IMG/VR virus record: IMGVR_UViG_3300030518_000006
Location: 32,774 to 96,773 of that record
DNA from: a virus
Length of the DNA stretch: 64,000 bases
Reading direction: 5' to 3' (one strand)
The notes under the pieces were generated by a model that did not search any database, was not told the origin of the DNA, and worked only from the letters and a program-made list of their open reading frames with translations. A program made the position numbers and the translations under genes. Shown one piece after another: positions 8,319 to 15,979 of the stretch (position 1 is the first letter of the stretch; the number at the start of each line of letters is the position of its first letter).

Positions 8319-10103
8319 TCAAGGAGCGTTTGCGCTTACGTAGGGTGTTCGTTCGATCGCGTCACGCAGTTGGGCGCTGACCATCTCGTAGGAGAATTGC
8401 CGAAGCGCCGCGCGGCGGGTGCAGTTGAGCGGACTCGCGATCAAGGTGTCGCGGATCTTATCGGCGACACGGTTGATTGGGGCCAGATCGTTCGGTTTGC
8501 GCAGAGAGCCGAAGGGGAAGGCAAGGCTCCGCTCGGGGCAGATGTAGCGCTCGGTGGTATGCAGAGACGAGTTCGCCACCAGGAGGCAGCCGGAGATCGC
8601 CGCTTCTGCCATCACCAGGGAGCACGCCTCGCTCTGGGTGGGAAACACGAAGAGATTCGAGACCGAGAAGAGGTCCCTGATGGTGGCCTGGGTGACCCCG
8701 ACGCCGGCGGACTCCGGGAAGATCTCGCTGGTGATCGCCAGGTGATCGCCAGGCATCCCCGCAGCGATGGCCCGGTCCCGGCAAGCGGTCAAGGCGGCGC
8801 GCTCGGCATCCCCATTGGCATGGGCCGTGGCGAGTACCAGGCGGCAGGATAGGCCGAGCTTGGTCAGATGCCCGAAGACATCGATGATCTTGTCGACGCC
8901 CTTGAATCCGAGACGGGTCGCGGAGACAGGATAGATCTGGACCACGTCGGCGAGATGGAGGCCGTAGGCCCGGATAATGTGCGCGGCGCGCTCGTCGAAG
9001 GTGCCGAAGGTTGTCACGTCGCGAGCGTTGGGGCAGACCAGGACGTTGGAGGGATCGGTGTCGTAGTAGGCCGCCAGATAGGGCCGGTCGGCGTCGTTCA
9101 GGCAGAGCAGGCGATGCCCGTAGGGCAGCGTGGTGCGGTTACGTACCGCGTCTCCACCGGTCGGACGCACGGTCGCCGCGGCACTATGGCAGCAGTGCAG
9201 CCAGCCGAAGCCGGGGAGCTTGGAGAGCTGCCAGATGGCAGCGGTAAGCGTGGCATAGGAGGCCTGGAACAACAGGTCGTGGGTGATCACCGTGGCATTG
9301 CCGAGCTTGATCAGATTCTGCCGGATCACGCTGACCAGTTGATCGACTACCACAGGATCGATGCGATCATCGCGCCAGATGACAGCGGGGATGATGGGAA
9401 GGATCTCGACATTCGGCGGAAATGCAGGGGCCTTGGCGATATTCGTGCCCAGGTGCACCCAGATCTGCACGAGCACAGCCGGATTGCTCGCGAGCATCCG
9501 CGCCTGGTCGGTGATGGCGGTGGAGAGGCTGTAGGAGGGATCGAAGTTGGCCAGGCTGGTCATCAAGACGATGCGCCGACGGTAGCTGAGCGTGGCGCCT
9601 TGCTTGATGAGGAGATTGGCTTTCTTCTCTTCGCATGTCGTGCAGGGTACATCCTCGGGCGTCCCGGCTGCCCCGGCCGTGGGAGCGGGAGTACTGGAGT
9701 CGACAGTGGTCGGTATAACAGGCTTGAAATCGCTCGCTTTGCGCAGCGCTACCGGAGCAGGCGCCGGAGCAGCCACGGGAGGGACACTGAGCAGCTTGGA
9801 CAGTGCCGGGGCTCCATACATGTAGAGCCACAATACCGCCCGAACCGGAACATAAGCCGCGGCAGTGGTGAGGAACGCCGCGACGACGGGACCACCGACA
9901 AACAGATCGAGGCAGATGAGGAGGAGGCAGATCCACCAGATATTGCAGGTGTGGCAGAGCACCGGGTTGAGGAAGATCCGGCTCGTCGTCGTTTTTTGGA
10001 GGCGCGGCAGCAGCCAGGTGCGCAGCGGCGTGAAGATCGCCTCGAAATTCCAGATCCGGTGGACACCGGCACAGGCAAGGAAGAGGACGATGAGGTCATG
10101 CAT
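8319..10103 (-). CDS. Membrane protein fused to a GT4 glycosyltransferase
   Basis: 594 aa. Residues 1-110 contain three or four hydrophobic segments and the motif CHTCNIWW, which recalls the DUF1360 membrane family (Cys-pair next to Trp). After a Pro/Ala linker with a second Cys pair (PCTTCEEKK), residues about 190-590 form a GT-B glycosyltransferase. It has YPVSATRLGFKGVDKIID and the EACSLVMAEAAISG loop (E-x7-E region typical of GT4). The substrate is unknown. It may modify the host envelope sugar against superinfection or decorate virion proteins at the membrane. Finding both domains in one chain is unusual. Confidence 0.75.
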   Translation of the reverse strand: MHDLIVLFLACAGVHRIWNFEAIFTPLRTWLLPRLQKTTTSRIFLNPVLCHTCNIWWICLLLICLDLFVGGPVVAAFLTTAAAYVPVRAVLWLYMYGAPALSKLLSVPPVAAPAPAPVALRKASDFKPVIPTTVDSSTPAPTAGAAGTPEDVPCTTCEEKKANLLIKQGATLSYRRRIVLMTSLANFDPSYSLSTAITDQARMLASNPAVLVQIWVHLGTNIAKAPAFPPNVEILPIIPAVIWRDDRIDPVVVDQLVSVIRQNLIKLGNATVITHDLLFQASYATLTAAIWQLSKLPGFGWLHCCHSAAATVRPTGGDAVRNRTTLPYGHRLLCLNDADRPYLAAYYDTDPSNVLVCPNARDVTTFGTFDERAAHIIRAYGLHLADVVQIYPVSATRLGFKGVDKIIDVFGHLTKLGLSCRLVLATAHANGDAERAALTACRDRAIAAGMPGDHLAITSEIFPESAGVGVTQATIRDLFSVSNLFVFPTQSEACSLVMAEAAISGCLLVANSSLHTTERYICPERSLAFPFGSLRKPNDLAPINRVADKIRDTLIASPLNCTRRAALRQFSYEMVSAQLRDAIERTPYVSANAP

Positions 10104-10106
10104 GGG

Positions 10107-10892
10107 TTAGCCGAAGGTGAGTATGAGGGTTTCAGCGCCACAAGGGGCTTCGCCGGGAACACTGACGGTGCCGGTGATCACGCCAGCGACGCATGACAGG
10201 GCGCCGGTGAGAACCGGGCCATAGGTCGGTGATCCGGTGTTGCCCCCGGCGATCACTTGGTAGTCAAGCCCATTGAAGGTGACCTGGACATAGGAGTTAC
10301 CTGCGAGGTTGCCCCAGGTCCAGGTGCAGGTATCTCCGCCGTCGCTCTGATAGGCTCCACCGAGCCACGCAGTGCTTGGGATCAGACACCCACCGCCGGG
10401 ACCTGCACCCGAGCCGCTGAGTGCTACTGCAGGCTGGGCCACGCCGCAGGTGGTGCACGGGCCTGCTGCGGTCGTGGTGCTCGAGGTGCTCGAGGTGGTG
10501 AAGGTGATCGTGCTGGTCGTGGTCGTCGTAGTCGTGGTCGTGGTCGTGGTCGTGGTACTCGTCGTAGTCGTGGTGGTCGTGGTCGTCGTGGTCGCGCCGC
10601 AGGTGGCCGGACAGCAGGGAGTCGGCAGCGTGGGGAGCGTGAAGCAGACACACCCATTCTGCTGCTGCAGTGAATACTCGGTCGACGTGCAGGTCTCAAG
10701 GAAGGGGGCGCAGAGGGTGTTGTCGACGCAGGCCGTGTTGGTCGCGTCGAGCACCCAGGTCGAGACGCCTCCCACCAGGCCGCAGGTATAGCGCACCTGC
10801 AGGCAGCAGTTGGAGCCGCCGGGCGGTGTGGGCTCCGGGCAGGGCGCGGTGGTCGAGGTGTTGGGGCAGTTAGGGCAGGGCATCGGTACCAT
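10107..10892 (-). CDS. Cys-rich protein with long poly-Thr linker
   Basis: 261 aa. The N-terminal 95 residues hold about 15 cysteines (PCPNCPN, NCCLQVRYTC, NGCVCF, PCCPATC). Then comes a run of more than 30 Thr/Ser residues, and a beta-rich C-terminal domain (SYVQVTFNGLDYQVI) with further Cys pairs (PCTTC). Poly-Thr linkers are extended and often glycosylated, and the GT4 gene is the neighbour. It could be a spike or decoration protein. The start is ATG 10892 or ATG 10883. Confidence 0.6.
   Translation of the reverse strand: MVPMPCPNCPNTSTTAPCPEPTPPGGSNCCLQVRYTCGLVGGVSTWVLDATNTACVDNTLCAPFLETCTSTEYSLQQQNGCVCFTLPTLPTPCCPATCGATTTTTTTTTTTSTTTTTTTTTTTTTTSTITFTTSSTSSTTTAAGPCTTCGVAQPAVALSGSGAGPGGGCLIPSTAWLGGAYQSDGGDTCTWTWGNLAGNSYVQVTFNGLDYQVIAGGNTGSPTYGPVLTGALSCVAGVITGTVSVPGEAPCGAETLILTFG
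10497..10596. repeat. Trinucleotide (Thr-codon) microsatellite
   Basis: About 100 bases of GTN-type triplets on the plus strand, read as ACN threonine codons on the minus strand, with GTCGTGGTC-type blocks repeated. This is prone to slippage in steps of three and so could vary the linker length without changing frame. Confidence 0.8.
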
Positions 10893-11835
10893 CCCCCAGG
10901 GCCCAGTCGTTCAGGGCGCCCATGTCAGTGGGGCGTGCGCCACCATCGCGGGTATCCATCAGCAGGGCCAGGTACCCTTTCAGACAGGCCTTTCCGCAGC
11001 CTCCGAGCGTGTCCGTCGGCCCCTTGGAGAAGGGGAAGATGCCGAGCACCTTCACATGCAGCGAGAAGACCTCATCGTGGTCGAAGCGCAGATAGGTCGG
11101 GGTCGGCCGGTAGTGGCCGCCGAAGACATACTGCTCGGCCGGATCGATCGAGGTGGTCGGGGCGCGCATGTCGGTCCAGCTCGCGTTGATCATCGGCGAG
11201 CCGTTCTTGTAGATCGTCACCTGGAACTGGTCGAAGGGTACCAGGTCGGAGAATTCATAGCTGACCCCCTGGATGATCAGGCAGCGGTCGGCGGGCACCT
11301 TGTAGGAGATGAGCACATAGTCGGTGGCGTAGTGCGGGAGGCAGAGCTCCCCGCAACGGTTGAAGGTCTTGGACCAGAAGTTCGGGGCCACGAACAACGG
11401 GATATGCATCTCCACGGCGATCTGGCGATCAGGATCACCCCCGAGCGGCTCCTGTTGATTCGCCCCGACCGCGGTGCCGCCGCTCGGGGTCCAGAGCTTC
11501 TTCGGGGTAAACCCGACATCCGGAGCCCCAGCCCACATCAGCTCATCAATCGGCTTGTCCTGCTCGGGGGTTGCCGAGGGCATCGTCTCGACGTGTGCGA
11601 GCTGATGCTTCCAGATCACCGGCAGGACATAGGGAACAGTGCTGCCCGGCAGCCGCAGTTGGACGCCGGGCGGGAACCCACGTGGTGCGGTGACCGTGCT
11701 GCTGGTGACGATGACTGCCGGGCGATTGTCCGGCAGGCGAGCGAGCGTGAGCGACTTGATCCCGGGCATCGCGCCGAAATCCCGGCGGAGCATCTGCAGC
11801 GCAGCCAGTAGGATTTTTGGCGAGGGTTCAGACAT
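10870..11835 (-). CDS. Beta-rich probable structural protein
   Basis: 321 aa from ATG 11835, chosen because it overlaps the preceding stop by 8 bases; an in-frame ATG also exists at 11871. The C-terminal 200 residues contain beta-strand patterns (RCLIIQGVSYEF, FQVTIYKNGSPMINASW, YLRFDHDEVFSLHVKV) of the kind seen in jelly-roll virion proteins. No enzyme motif is present. It is part of a four-gene minus-strand run with 11828-12355, 12364-13041 and 13077-13622. Confidence 0.6.
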   Translation of the reverse strand: MSEPSPKILLAALQMLRRDFGAMPGIKSLTLARLPDNRPAVIVTSSTVTAPRGFPPGVQLRLPGSTVPYVLPVIWKHQLAHVETMPSATPEQDKPIDELMWAGAPDVGFTPKKLWTPSGGTAVGANQQEPLGGDPDRQIAVEMHIPLFVAPNFWSKTFNRCGELCLPHYATDYVLISYKVPADRCLIIQGVSYEFSDLVPFDQFQVTIYKNGSPMINASWTDMRAPTTSIDPAEQYVFGGHYRPTPTYLRFDHDEVFSLHVKVLGIFPFSKGPTDTLGGCGKACLKGYLALLMDTRDGGARPTDMGALNDWALGDGTDALP

Positions 11836-12355
11836 CGGTGATGAACTCGTACTTGTCCTTCTCGGCGACATTCGGGTTGAGATACTGCCAGCCGAAGAGC
11901 CCGGCCACCACCATCTGCTGGATGATGTTGGTGCTCTTCGCCTGGATGATCAGGTTGTCCTTCTGCTCGATCAAGAAGAAGGTTTCGGCCGGCACCACAG
12001 GCCAGATGTTCGGGCCGATCTTGTTGACGTCCACGCCGGTCGGGATGGTCATGTAGGGTGCGATGGTGCCGTTGAGAATGAAACGCCATTGGATGCCGGC
12101 GAGCGTCGCATCACCGACCACCGTGGTCACATACTTCTCGATGCGCCAGGTCCATCCAGGGATGCCTTGGAGATTGAGGACATTGGTCCAGCCCTGGCTC
12201 GAGGACAGCGGTGCGATTGCCGTCTTGGTCAGGGTGTTGGACCACCATGTCGGATCCGTGTTCGACGGACGGCGGAATGGCAGCGACGACCGGATCAGGG
12301 CGTTCTTGAAGGTGGCGAGCGCGAGCTGTTCGTAGGGGAGCAGCGTCAAAGGCAT
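11828..12355 (-). CDS. Beta-rich probable structural protein
   Basis: 175 aa, mostly beta. The pattern IQWRFILNGTIAPYMTIPTG...ETFFLIEQKDNLIIQAKS resembles the middle of the next gene (ILWRFMFNGAIPFDLGPFG...DMFLIIPVGQTVNFQV), so the two are probably paralogs. I infer a small virion sandwich protein. Confidence 0.6.
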   Translation of the reverse strand: MPLTLLPYEQLALATFKNALIRSSLPFRRPSNTDPTWWSNTLTKTAIAPLSSSQGWTNVLNLQGIPGWTWRIEKYVTTVVGDATLAGIQWRFILNGTIAPYMTIPTGVDVNKIGPNIWPVVPAETFFLIEQKDNLIIQAKSTNIIQQMVVAGLFGWQYLNPNVAEKDKYEFITDV

Positions 12356-12363
12356 GACTGCTC

Positions 12364-13041
12364 CTAGTTCGCGGTGACGGAGGCCTTCGAGCCCTCATCA
12401 CCGTACCGGAGCTTCCAATCCCATCCACGGAACTTCATGGCGATCGTGCTGGCAGCGCCGGCAGTCGTCGCGCGCTGGACCTGGAAATTGACCGTCTGGC
12501 CAACCGGGATGATCAGGAACATATCGGACGGTTGGGTCATGCTGCCGCGGTGCTCGCCGAACGGCCCGAGATCGAATGGGATTGCACCGTTGAACATGAA
12601 ACGCCAGAGAATCGACCCATCGTAGGCGAAGGCGGCATTGGTGACGTCGAAACCGTACTGGGCGAGGCGCCCATACCGTCCTTCTGGGGCGGTATAGGTC
12701 AGGACGGTATTCCACGCCCCGGCAGCAGCGGGCAGTGAGAACGTCGCCGACAGATCGATGTTGTTCGACCACGGCATCGGGGTGCTGTGGGCCGGCAGCG
12801 AGGCCGTGATCTGCATGTTGCGCGCGATGCGCGCGAGGGCGGTCACCAGGTGATTGGCCCGCGCCTGGTCCTCGGGAGACGGAGGCGGCGCGCCGACCAT
12901 GCCGGGGCTGTTGTGCTCGATCTTGTCACGGAAGTTCTGGACCCCTCCCGAATCCGGGAGGGCCAGGGGCGTGGTCAAATCGCTCTGCTGGCCGAACAGC
13001 CGGCCATTGTAGCCGAGACCGTGGTCGTCATTGCGCGGCAT
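12364..13041 (-). CDS. Beta-rich probable structural protein
   Basis: 225 aa. The N-terminal 70 residues are polar; the rest is beta-rich and shares the WRF(I/M)xNG and FLI motifs with the 11828-12355 protein. No catalytic motif. Probably a virion component, placed between two similar genes. Confidence 0.6.
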   Translation of the reverse strand: MPRNDDHGLGYNGRLFGQQSDLTTPLALPDSGGVQNFRDKIEHNSPGMVGAPPPSPEDQARANHLVTALARIARNMQITASLPAHSTPMPWSNNIDLSATFSLPAAAGAWNTVLTYTAPEGRYGRLAQYGFDVTNAAFAYDGSILWRFMFNGAIPFDLGPFGEHRGSMTQPSDMFLIIPVGQTVNFQVQRATTAGAASTIAMKFRGWDWKLRYGDEGSKASVTAN

Positions 13042-13076
13042 GGGGCCTCCTAGGGGTTACGACCGAAGCCGGGACC

Positions 13077-13622
13077 TTATCCCAGCTTGCGGTTGTACAC
13101 CTTGAAGCCGCCCATGGTGACCCACACGTTGTTGTTCGACCCGGAGAGATCCGCCAGGGTGAACGACAGGGTGGTGTTGGCGGGCAGGAGCAACGGCTTG
13201 TGCAGCGGGCCCGGCCGCTCCGCGGTGCCGACCACGGTGTCGGCATTGACCGCGATGTTCTGCAGCTGACGGTCGCTCGCGTCCTGCTGCATGAAGATGG
13301 TGTAGGGACCATCGCTCACGCCCCGCATCGAGCAGGCGATGAACGCGCTGTCGGCTGAGATGCGGATCTGGTTGAGCGCGGTGCCATTCGCACCGAGTAT
13401 CCCGTTCGGCGTTCCAGCGGCGCCATTGCTGGCGGTATTCTGGAAGGCGTAGAAGTACGGGATGACGTTGTCCTGTGGGAAGGCACCGAACACGTCAAAG
13501 ATGCTTTGACGGACGTTCAGGAGGGCCTTGACCATCTCCACGATGCCGGGAGGGGCCTTACCAATCTGCTCGAGATGCTCGAGCTTCTTGATATCCTTGG
13601 TGTCGATATCGAGCAAACCCAT
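13077..13622 (-). CDS. Small structural-like protein, first gene of the left minus operon
   Basis: 181 aa. It starts with a charged helix (DIDTKDIKKLEHLEQ), followed by a beta-rich body (PYTIFMQQDASDRQLQ, NTTLSFTLADLSGSNNNVWV). ATG 13622 has AAAGGAT upstream as a good ribosome site. It is the first gene after the divergent promoter region at 13.7 kb. Confidence 0.65.
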   Translation of the reverse strand: MGLLDIDTKDIKKLEHLEQIGKAPPGIVEMVKALLNVRQSIFDVFGAFPQDNVIPYFYAFQNTASNGAAGTPNGILGANGTALNQIRISADSAFIACSMRGVSDGPYTIFMQQDASDRQLQNIAVNADTVVGTAERPGPLHKPLLLPANTTLSFTLADLSGSNNNVWVTMGGFKVYNRKLG

Positions 13623-13670
13623 GAGGGTATCCTTTGCTGAGGAGGTGGCGCAGAAGCGCGAACACCGTGC

Positions 13671-13722
13671 ACGCTATCAGGTATTCGCCTGAGTTGCAAG
13701 TTTTACTTGCGCTGTTTGTATC
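13671..13722. promoter_or_regulatory. Divergent promoters sharing one -35, with Phd-type operator
   Basis: TTGCAA (13694-13699) is its own reverse complement. To the right, 17 bases lead to TGTATC (13717-13722). To the left, 17 bases lead to TAGCGT (minus strand, 13671-13676). A perfect inverted repeat, GCAAGT-TTT-ACTTGC (13696-13710), covers the -35 and spacer of the rightward promoter. It is a natural operator for the Phd-like protein encoded next door. Both -10 boxes are weak, so the promoter call is inference; the inverted repeat is seen directly. Confidence 0.5.
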
Positions 13723-13742
13723 AGTCGTATCCTTCGCCCACC

Positions 13743-13997
13743 GTGCTCACCTACTCCATATCCGATCTGTTGCGTGGAGATATCGGGGAGATCTTCGGCA
13801 TAGTCCAGCACCGGGGCGAAGAGATCACGATCACCCGCTTCGGTAAGCCGATCGTGCGCATCGTGCCGATTACGTCGGTTACTCACGCCGATAAATCTCT
13901 GACGGACCCCAGTGCCAATCGCAGTTCCATGTCGCTCGACAAGCTGACCTCGATGCCCGTCCCGCCGGATGCGATCCCACCACGAAAGAGGAAATGA
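13743..13997 (+). CDS. Phd/YefM-like antitoxin-fold regulator
   Basis: 84 aa from GTG 13743; an upstream TTG at 13707 lies before the predicted transcript start. The first 45 residues (TYSISDLLRGDIGEIFGIV...EEITITRFGKPIVRIVP) match the Phd/YefM DNA-binding fold that pairs with toxins. The tail is basic (IPPRKRK). No Phe-Doc, RelE or PIN toxin follows, so it may act alone as a phage repressor binding the inverted repeat at 13696-13710. The next gene overlaps by ATGA. Confidence 0.65.
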   Translation: MLTYSISDLLRGDIGEIFGIVQHRGEEITITRFGKPIVRIVPITSVTHADKSLTDPSANRSSMSLDKLTSMPVPPDAIPPRKRK

Positions 13998-14461
13998 CCA
14001 TGCCCAAGACGTCTGACAGAACTTATGCGCGCAAATTACTCAATGCTCTTATAACGGCCCACGAGGGGCTTGAAAACGTGACGCATGCCCGCGAAGCGCT
14101 TCTGCTGAAGCGCGCGAAGAAAACGAGGGAGATCCCTGTTCTGTCCGCAAACGAGGAACTCGACCACGAGCTACGTAGAACCGAAGCTGAGATCGCCGTT
14201 GAGGAGGCAGGGCGTGCGCCACGTGTGAGGATCGAACCGAATCCGATGATTGAGCAGAAACGCCTTCACGTTGAACTAGCGTTCCAGCCTAAACCGGATC
14301 GCATGGAGACCCTCAACGTTATCCTCCTGATCGTCGGCGTCCTGGCCCTGGTAGCACTCCTGGCCCGTGCGCATGGCTCCGAAAACCCTGCCGGAAATTC
14401 TGTGGAAATCCCGGTAAAATCCACTGTTCCCATGTCCAGCCCTGCTCCGACAACCCCCTAA
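13994..14461 (+). CDS. Hypothetical protein with C-terminal membrane segment
   Basis: 155 aa (or from ATG 14000, with better ribosome-site spacing). Residues 1-110 are charged and helical; about 113-131 (LNVILLIVGVLALVALLA) form one membrane span; the tail is short and Ser/Pro-rich. Its stop-start overlap with the Phd-like gene implies co-translation. Function unknown. Confidence 0.65.
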   Translation: MTMPKTSDRTYARKLLNALITAHEGLENVTHAREALLLKRAKKTREIPVLSANEELDHELRRTEAEIAVEEAGRAPRVRIEPNPMIEQKRLHVELAFQPKPDRMETLNVILLIVGVLALVALLARAHGSENPAGNSVEIPVKSTVPMSSPAPTTP

Positions 14462-14479
14462 AAACCACTTAGGTCCCTG

Positions 14480-14491
14480 CTACCATGGTAG
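14480..14491. repeat. 12-bp palindrome CTACCATGGTAG
   Basis: A perfect palindrome just before the structured leader, between the membrane-protein gene and the next gene. It could be a protein-binding site; no further evidence. Confidence 0.5.
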
Positions 14492-14500
14492 TTATGCCTA

Positions 14501-14608
14501 AATATGGTCATACAGGCCGTAACGCAAGGCTGGTCTTGCGTTACAAGATAGCCTTGGAAACGCTGGGGGATTACTCCAAAATATCTCAGGAGATTGTATG
14601 ACCATATT
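14501..14608 (+). promoter_or_regulatory. Structured mRNA leader folding over a start codon
   Basis: Outer stem: AATATGGTCATAC (14501-14513) pairs perfectly with GTATGACCATATT (14596-14608), plus one extra A-T pair inside. The right arm contains the ATG (14598) of the next gene. Inside are a perfect 10-bp hairpin, GTAACGCAAG / CTTGCGTTAC (14519-14528 / 14535-14544), and a short stem, TTGGA / TCCAA (14554-14558 / 14575-14579). The Shine-Dalgarno CAGGAGA (14588-14594) sits at the junction. The fold is a three-way junction that would hide the start. I infer translational control; ligand or protein unknown. Confidence 0.6.
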
Positions 14609-15053
14609 CCGCCTGACTTCCAAGGGGGTCGTTCCCGGCCGCCTGATTTCTATCCTCTTCGAGGCCAAGTATACGGGGAACACGATTACGTTTCCCTATG
14701 ATTGGACGGGTAAGAATGCAACATTGGCAATGAGCCTCCTTCGTCCCGGTGACCAGAATGTACGCCTGCGGTGGCCAATTCGAATGAGTATCTTCAGTCT
14801 CAAGAAGGTGAGCGTGCAGGTTGGGGAGATTCGTTACAAGCCAGGCGTCTACTCTCCGAATCATAAGGATGGCAGCCTCTACATCCCGTCTCATCAGACC
14901 GTCTGGATCACGGATATCGACAAGGGGGCGCTCATCAAAGGTGAGATGCTCTTGGAACCCCTCGTCGTCGAGCTGGATCGACGCAAAGGCGTCCTCGTCA
15001 CGGAGGTACCGAATCAGATCAAACCGGCACCGTTGAAGTTCGTGGCCCGATGA
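14598..15053 (+). CDS. Hypothetical protein under the structured leader
   Basis: 151 aa, family not recognised. Mixed beta composition (ISILFEAKYTGNTITFPYDW, VRLRWPIRMSIFSL) with a basic surface. Start ATG 14598 follows CAGGAGA at good spacing and lies within the outer stem of the leader, so its translation is probably regulated; it may bind its own leader. The stop overlaps the next small gene (ATGA at 15050). Confidence 0.65.
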   Translation: MTIFRLTSKGVVPGRLISILFEAKYTGNTITFPYDWTGKNATLAMSLLRPGDQNVRLRWPIRMSIFSLKKVSVQVGEIRYKPGVYSPNHKDGSLYIPSHQTVWITDIDKGALIKGEMLLEPLVVELDRRKGVLVTEVPNQIKPAPLKFVAR

Positions 15054-15139
15054 TCACCCTCTTCGACTACCTGCTCGCTTTCCCCGACAATACCGAAGCG
15101 CGCGAGATGATCGCCCGCATGCCCAAGGACGATTCATGA
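15050..15139 (+). CDS. 29-aa small protein
   Basis: Reads MITLFDYLLAFPDNTEAREM... and ends KDDS. It starts in an ATGA overlap with the gene before and ends in an ATGA overlap with the gene after. This chain of couplings makes it a likely real small gene or a coupling peptide. Amphipathic; function unknown. Confidence 0.55.
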   Translation: MITLFDYLLAFPDNTEAREMIARMPKDDS

Positions 15140-15681
15140 GCCTCATCCCTGACTGGGTCCGCGGCATCGACCGCATCCTCGGACGCACCCGCGCGGCCAA
15201 CACGCTCAAGGTCGAGCCGGTGGCCCTGGCGACCATTGACGAGGTGCAGTGGGTCCTGTTGTTCGCGCCGAAGCAGCAGATGTTCTGCCTGATCCCCCAG
15301 GACGAAGCGCTGCGCGACGGCAACACGCTCGAGATCCCGTACGATCACATGGTTGAGCTGGCCGAAGCCGAGGGCACCTGCGTGAACCGCAAGAAAGCCC
15401 GAGCGCTCGCCAAAGGACTGATTGTCGACGGCTGGGAGCCACGAACCTACGTGATGGTGGGCCCCAACACGGAAGGCTACCTGCACGGCCTCAAGATGAC
15501 GGAGCTGGTCGCCTGGGGTAAGAAGCAGATAGAGCAACTCACGAAGCTAATGAAGGAGCAAGCCGATGCTCAGCAAGCCCAAGCCGCTGCCGAAGCGCCT
15601 GGTGCAGGGGGCGCGGTGGATGCTGGACGAATTGCAGCACCAGCGTCTGACGGTGGTGCTGACCCCAGCCCGGGAGGGTGA
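15136..15681 (+). CDS. Hypothetical protein, Ala-rich tail
   Basis: 181 aa. The ordered part (1-140) contains VQWVLLFAPKQQMFCLIPQDEAL and YLHGLKMTELVAWGKKQIEQL; the last 40 residues are Ala/Gly-rich and disordered. Its end overlaps the next gene by 116 bases in another frame. Family unknown. Confidence 0.65.
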   Translation: MSLIPDWVRGIDRILGRTRAANTLKVEPVALATIDEVQWVLLFAPKQQMFCLIPQDEALRDGNTLEIPYDHMVELAEAEGTCVNRKKARALAKGLIVDGWEPRTYVMVGPNTEGYLHGLKMTELVAWGKKQIEQLTKLMKEQADAQQAQAAAEAPGAGGAVDAGRIAAPASDGGADPSPGG

Positions 15682-15979
15682 GGGCAGCGTTCGGACGGTC
15701 ATGACCCCAAACCCCGACTGGTACCAGCGTTTCTGCGCGCGGTATAAATCTGGGCGCCATCGGAAGAACCGGGCCTTCGAGACGAGCGTCCGGCGCCAGA
15801 AGACAGAGCGGGCCTTGAAGCGGATCATCAGCGGAGAGGTGCATACGATGGCGTACGCGAACCACGGCAAAAGCCCCTACGTCAGCCGGCTGATCCCTGA
15901 GATTCGGGACTATCTGCGGCGGGGAGATCAAGAGCGGAAAGAGCAGCGAGCACAAAGACTCGCGAGCGTGCCGTTTTGA
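15566..15979 (+). CDS. Basic hypothetical protein, deep overlap with its neighbour
   Basis: 137 aa, strongly basic (KPKPLPKRLVQGARW, YKSGRHRKNRAFETSVRRQKTERALKR). AAGGAG lies 8 bases before ATG 15566, supporting this start even though 116 bases overlap the previous gene. Possibly binds nucleic acid; family unknown. The next gene starts with TTG inside its stop. Confidence 0.6.
   Translation: MLSKPKPLPKRLVQGARWMLDELQHQRLTVVLTPAREGEGSVRTVMTPNPDWYQRFCARYKSGRHRKNRAFETSVRRQKTERALKRIISGEVHTMAYANHGKSPYVSRLIPEIRDYLRRGDQERKEQRAQRLASVPF

Noticed and set aside
10497-10596. Possible CRISPR-like repeat array
   Set aside because: The repeats are triplets with no spacers and are in frame with a poly-Thr tract.
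13743-14461. Phd-like gene plus next gene as a toxin-antitoxin module
   Set aside because: The next protein is a charged helix with a C-terminal membrane span and has no Doc, RelE or PIN features.
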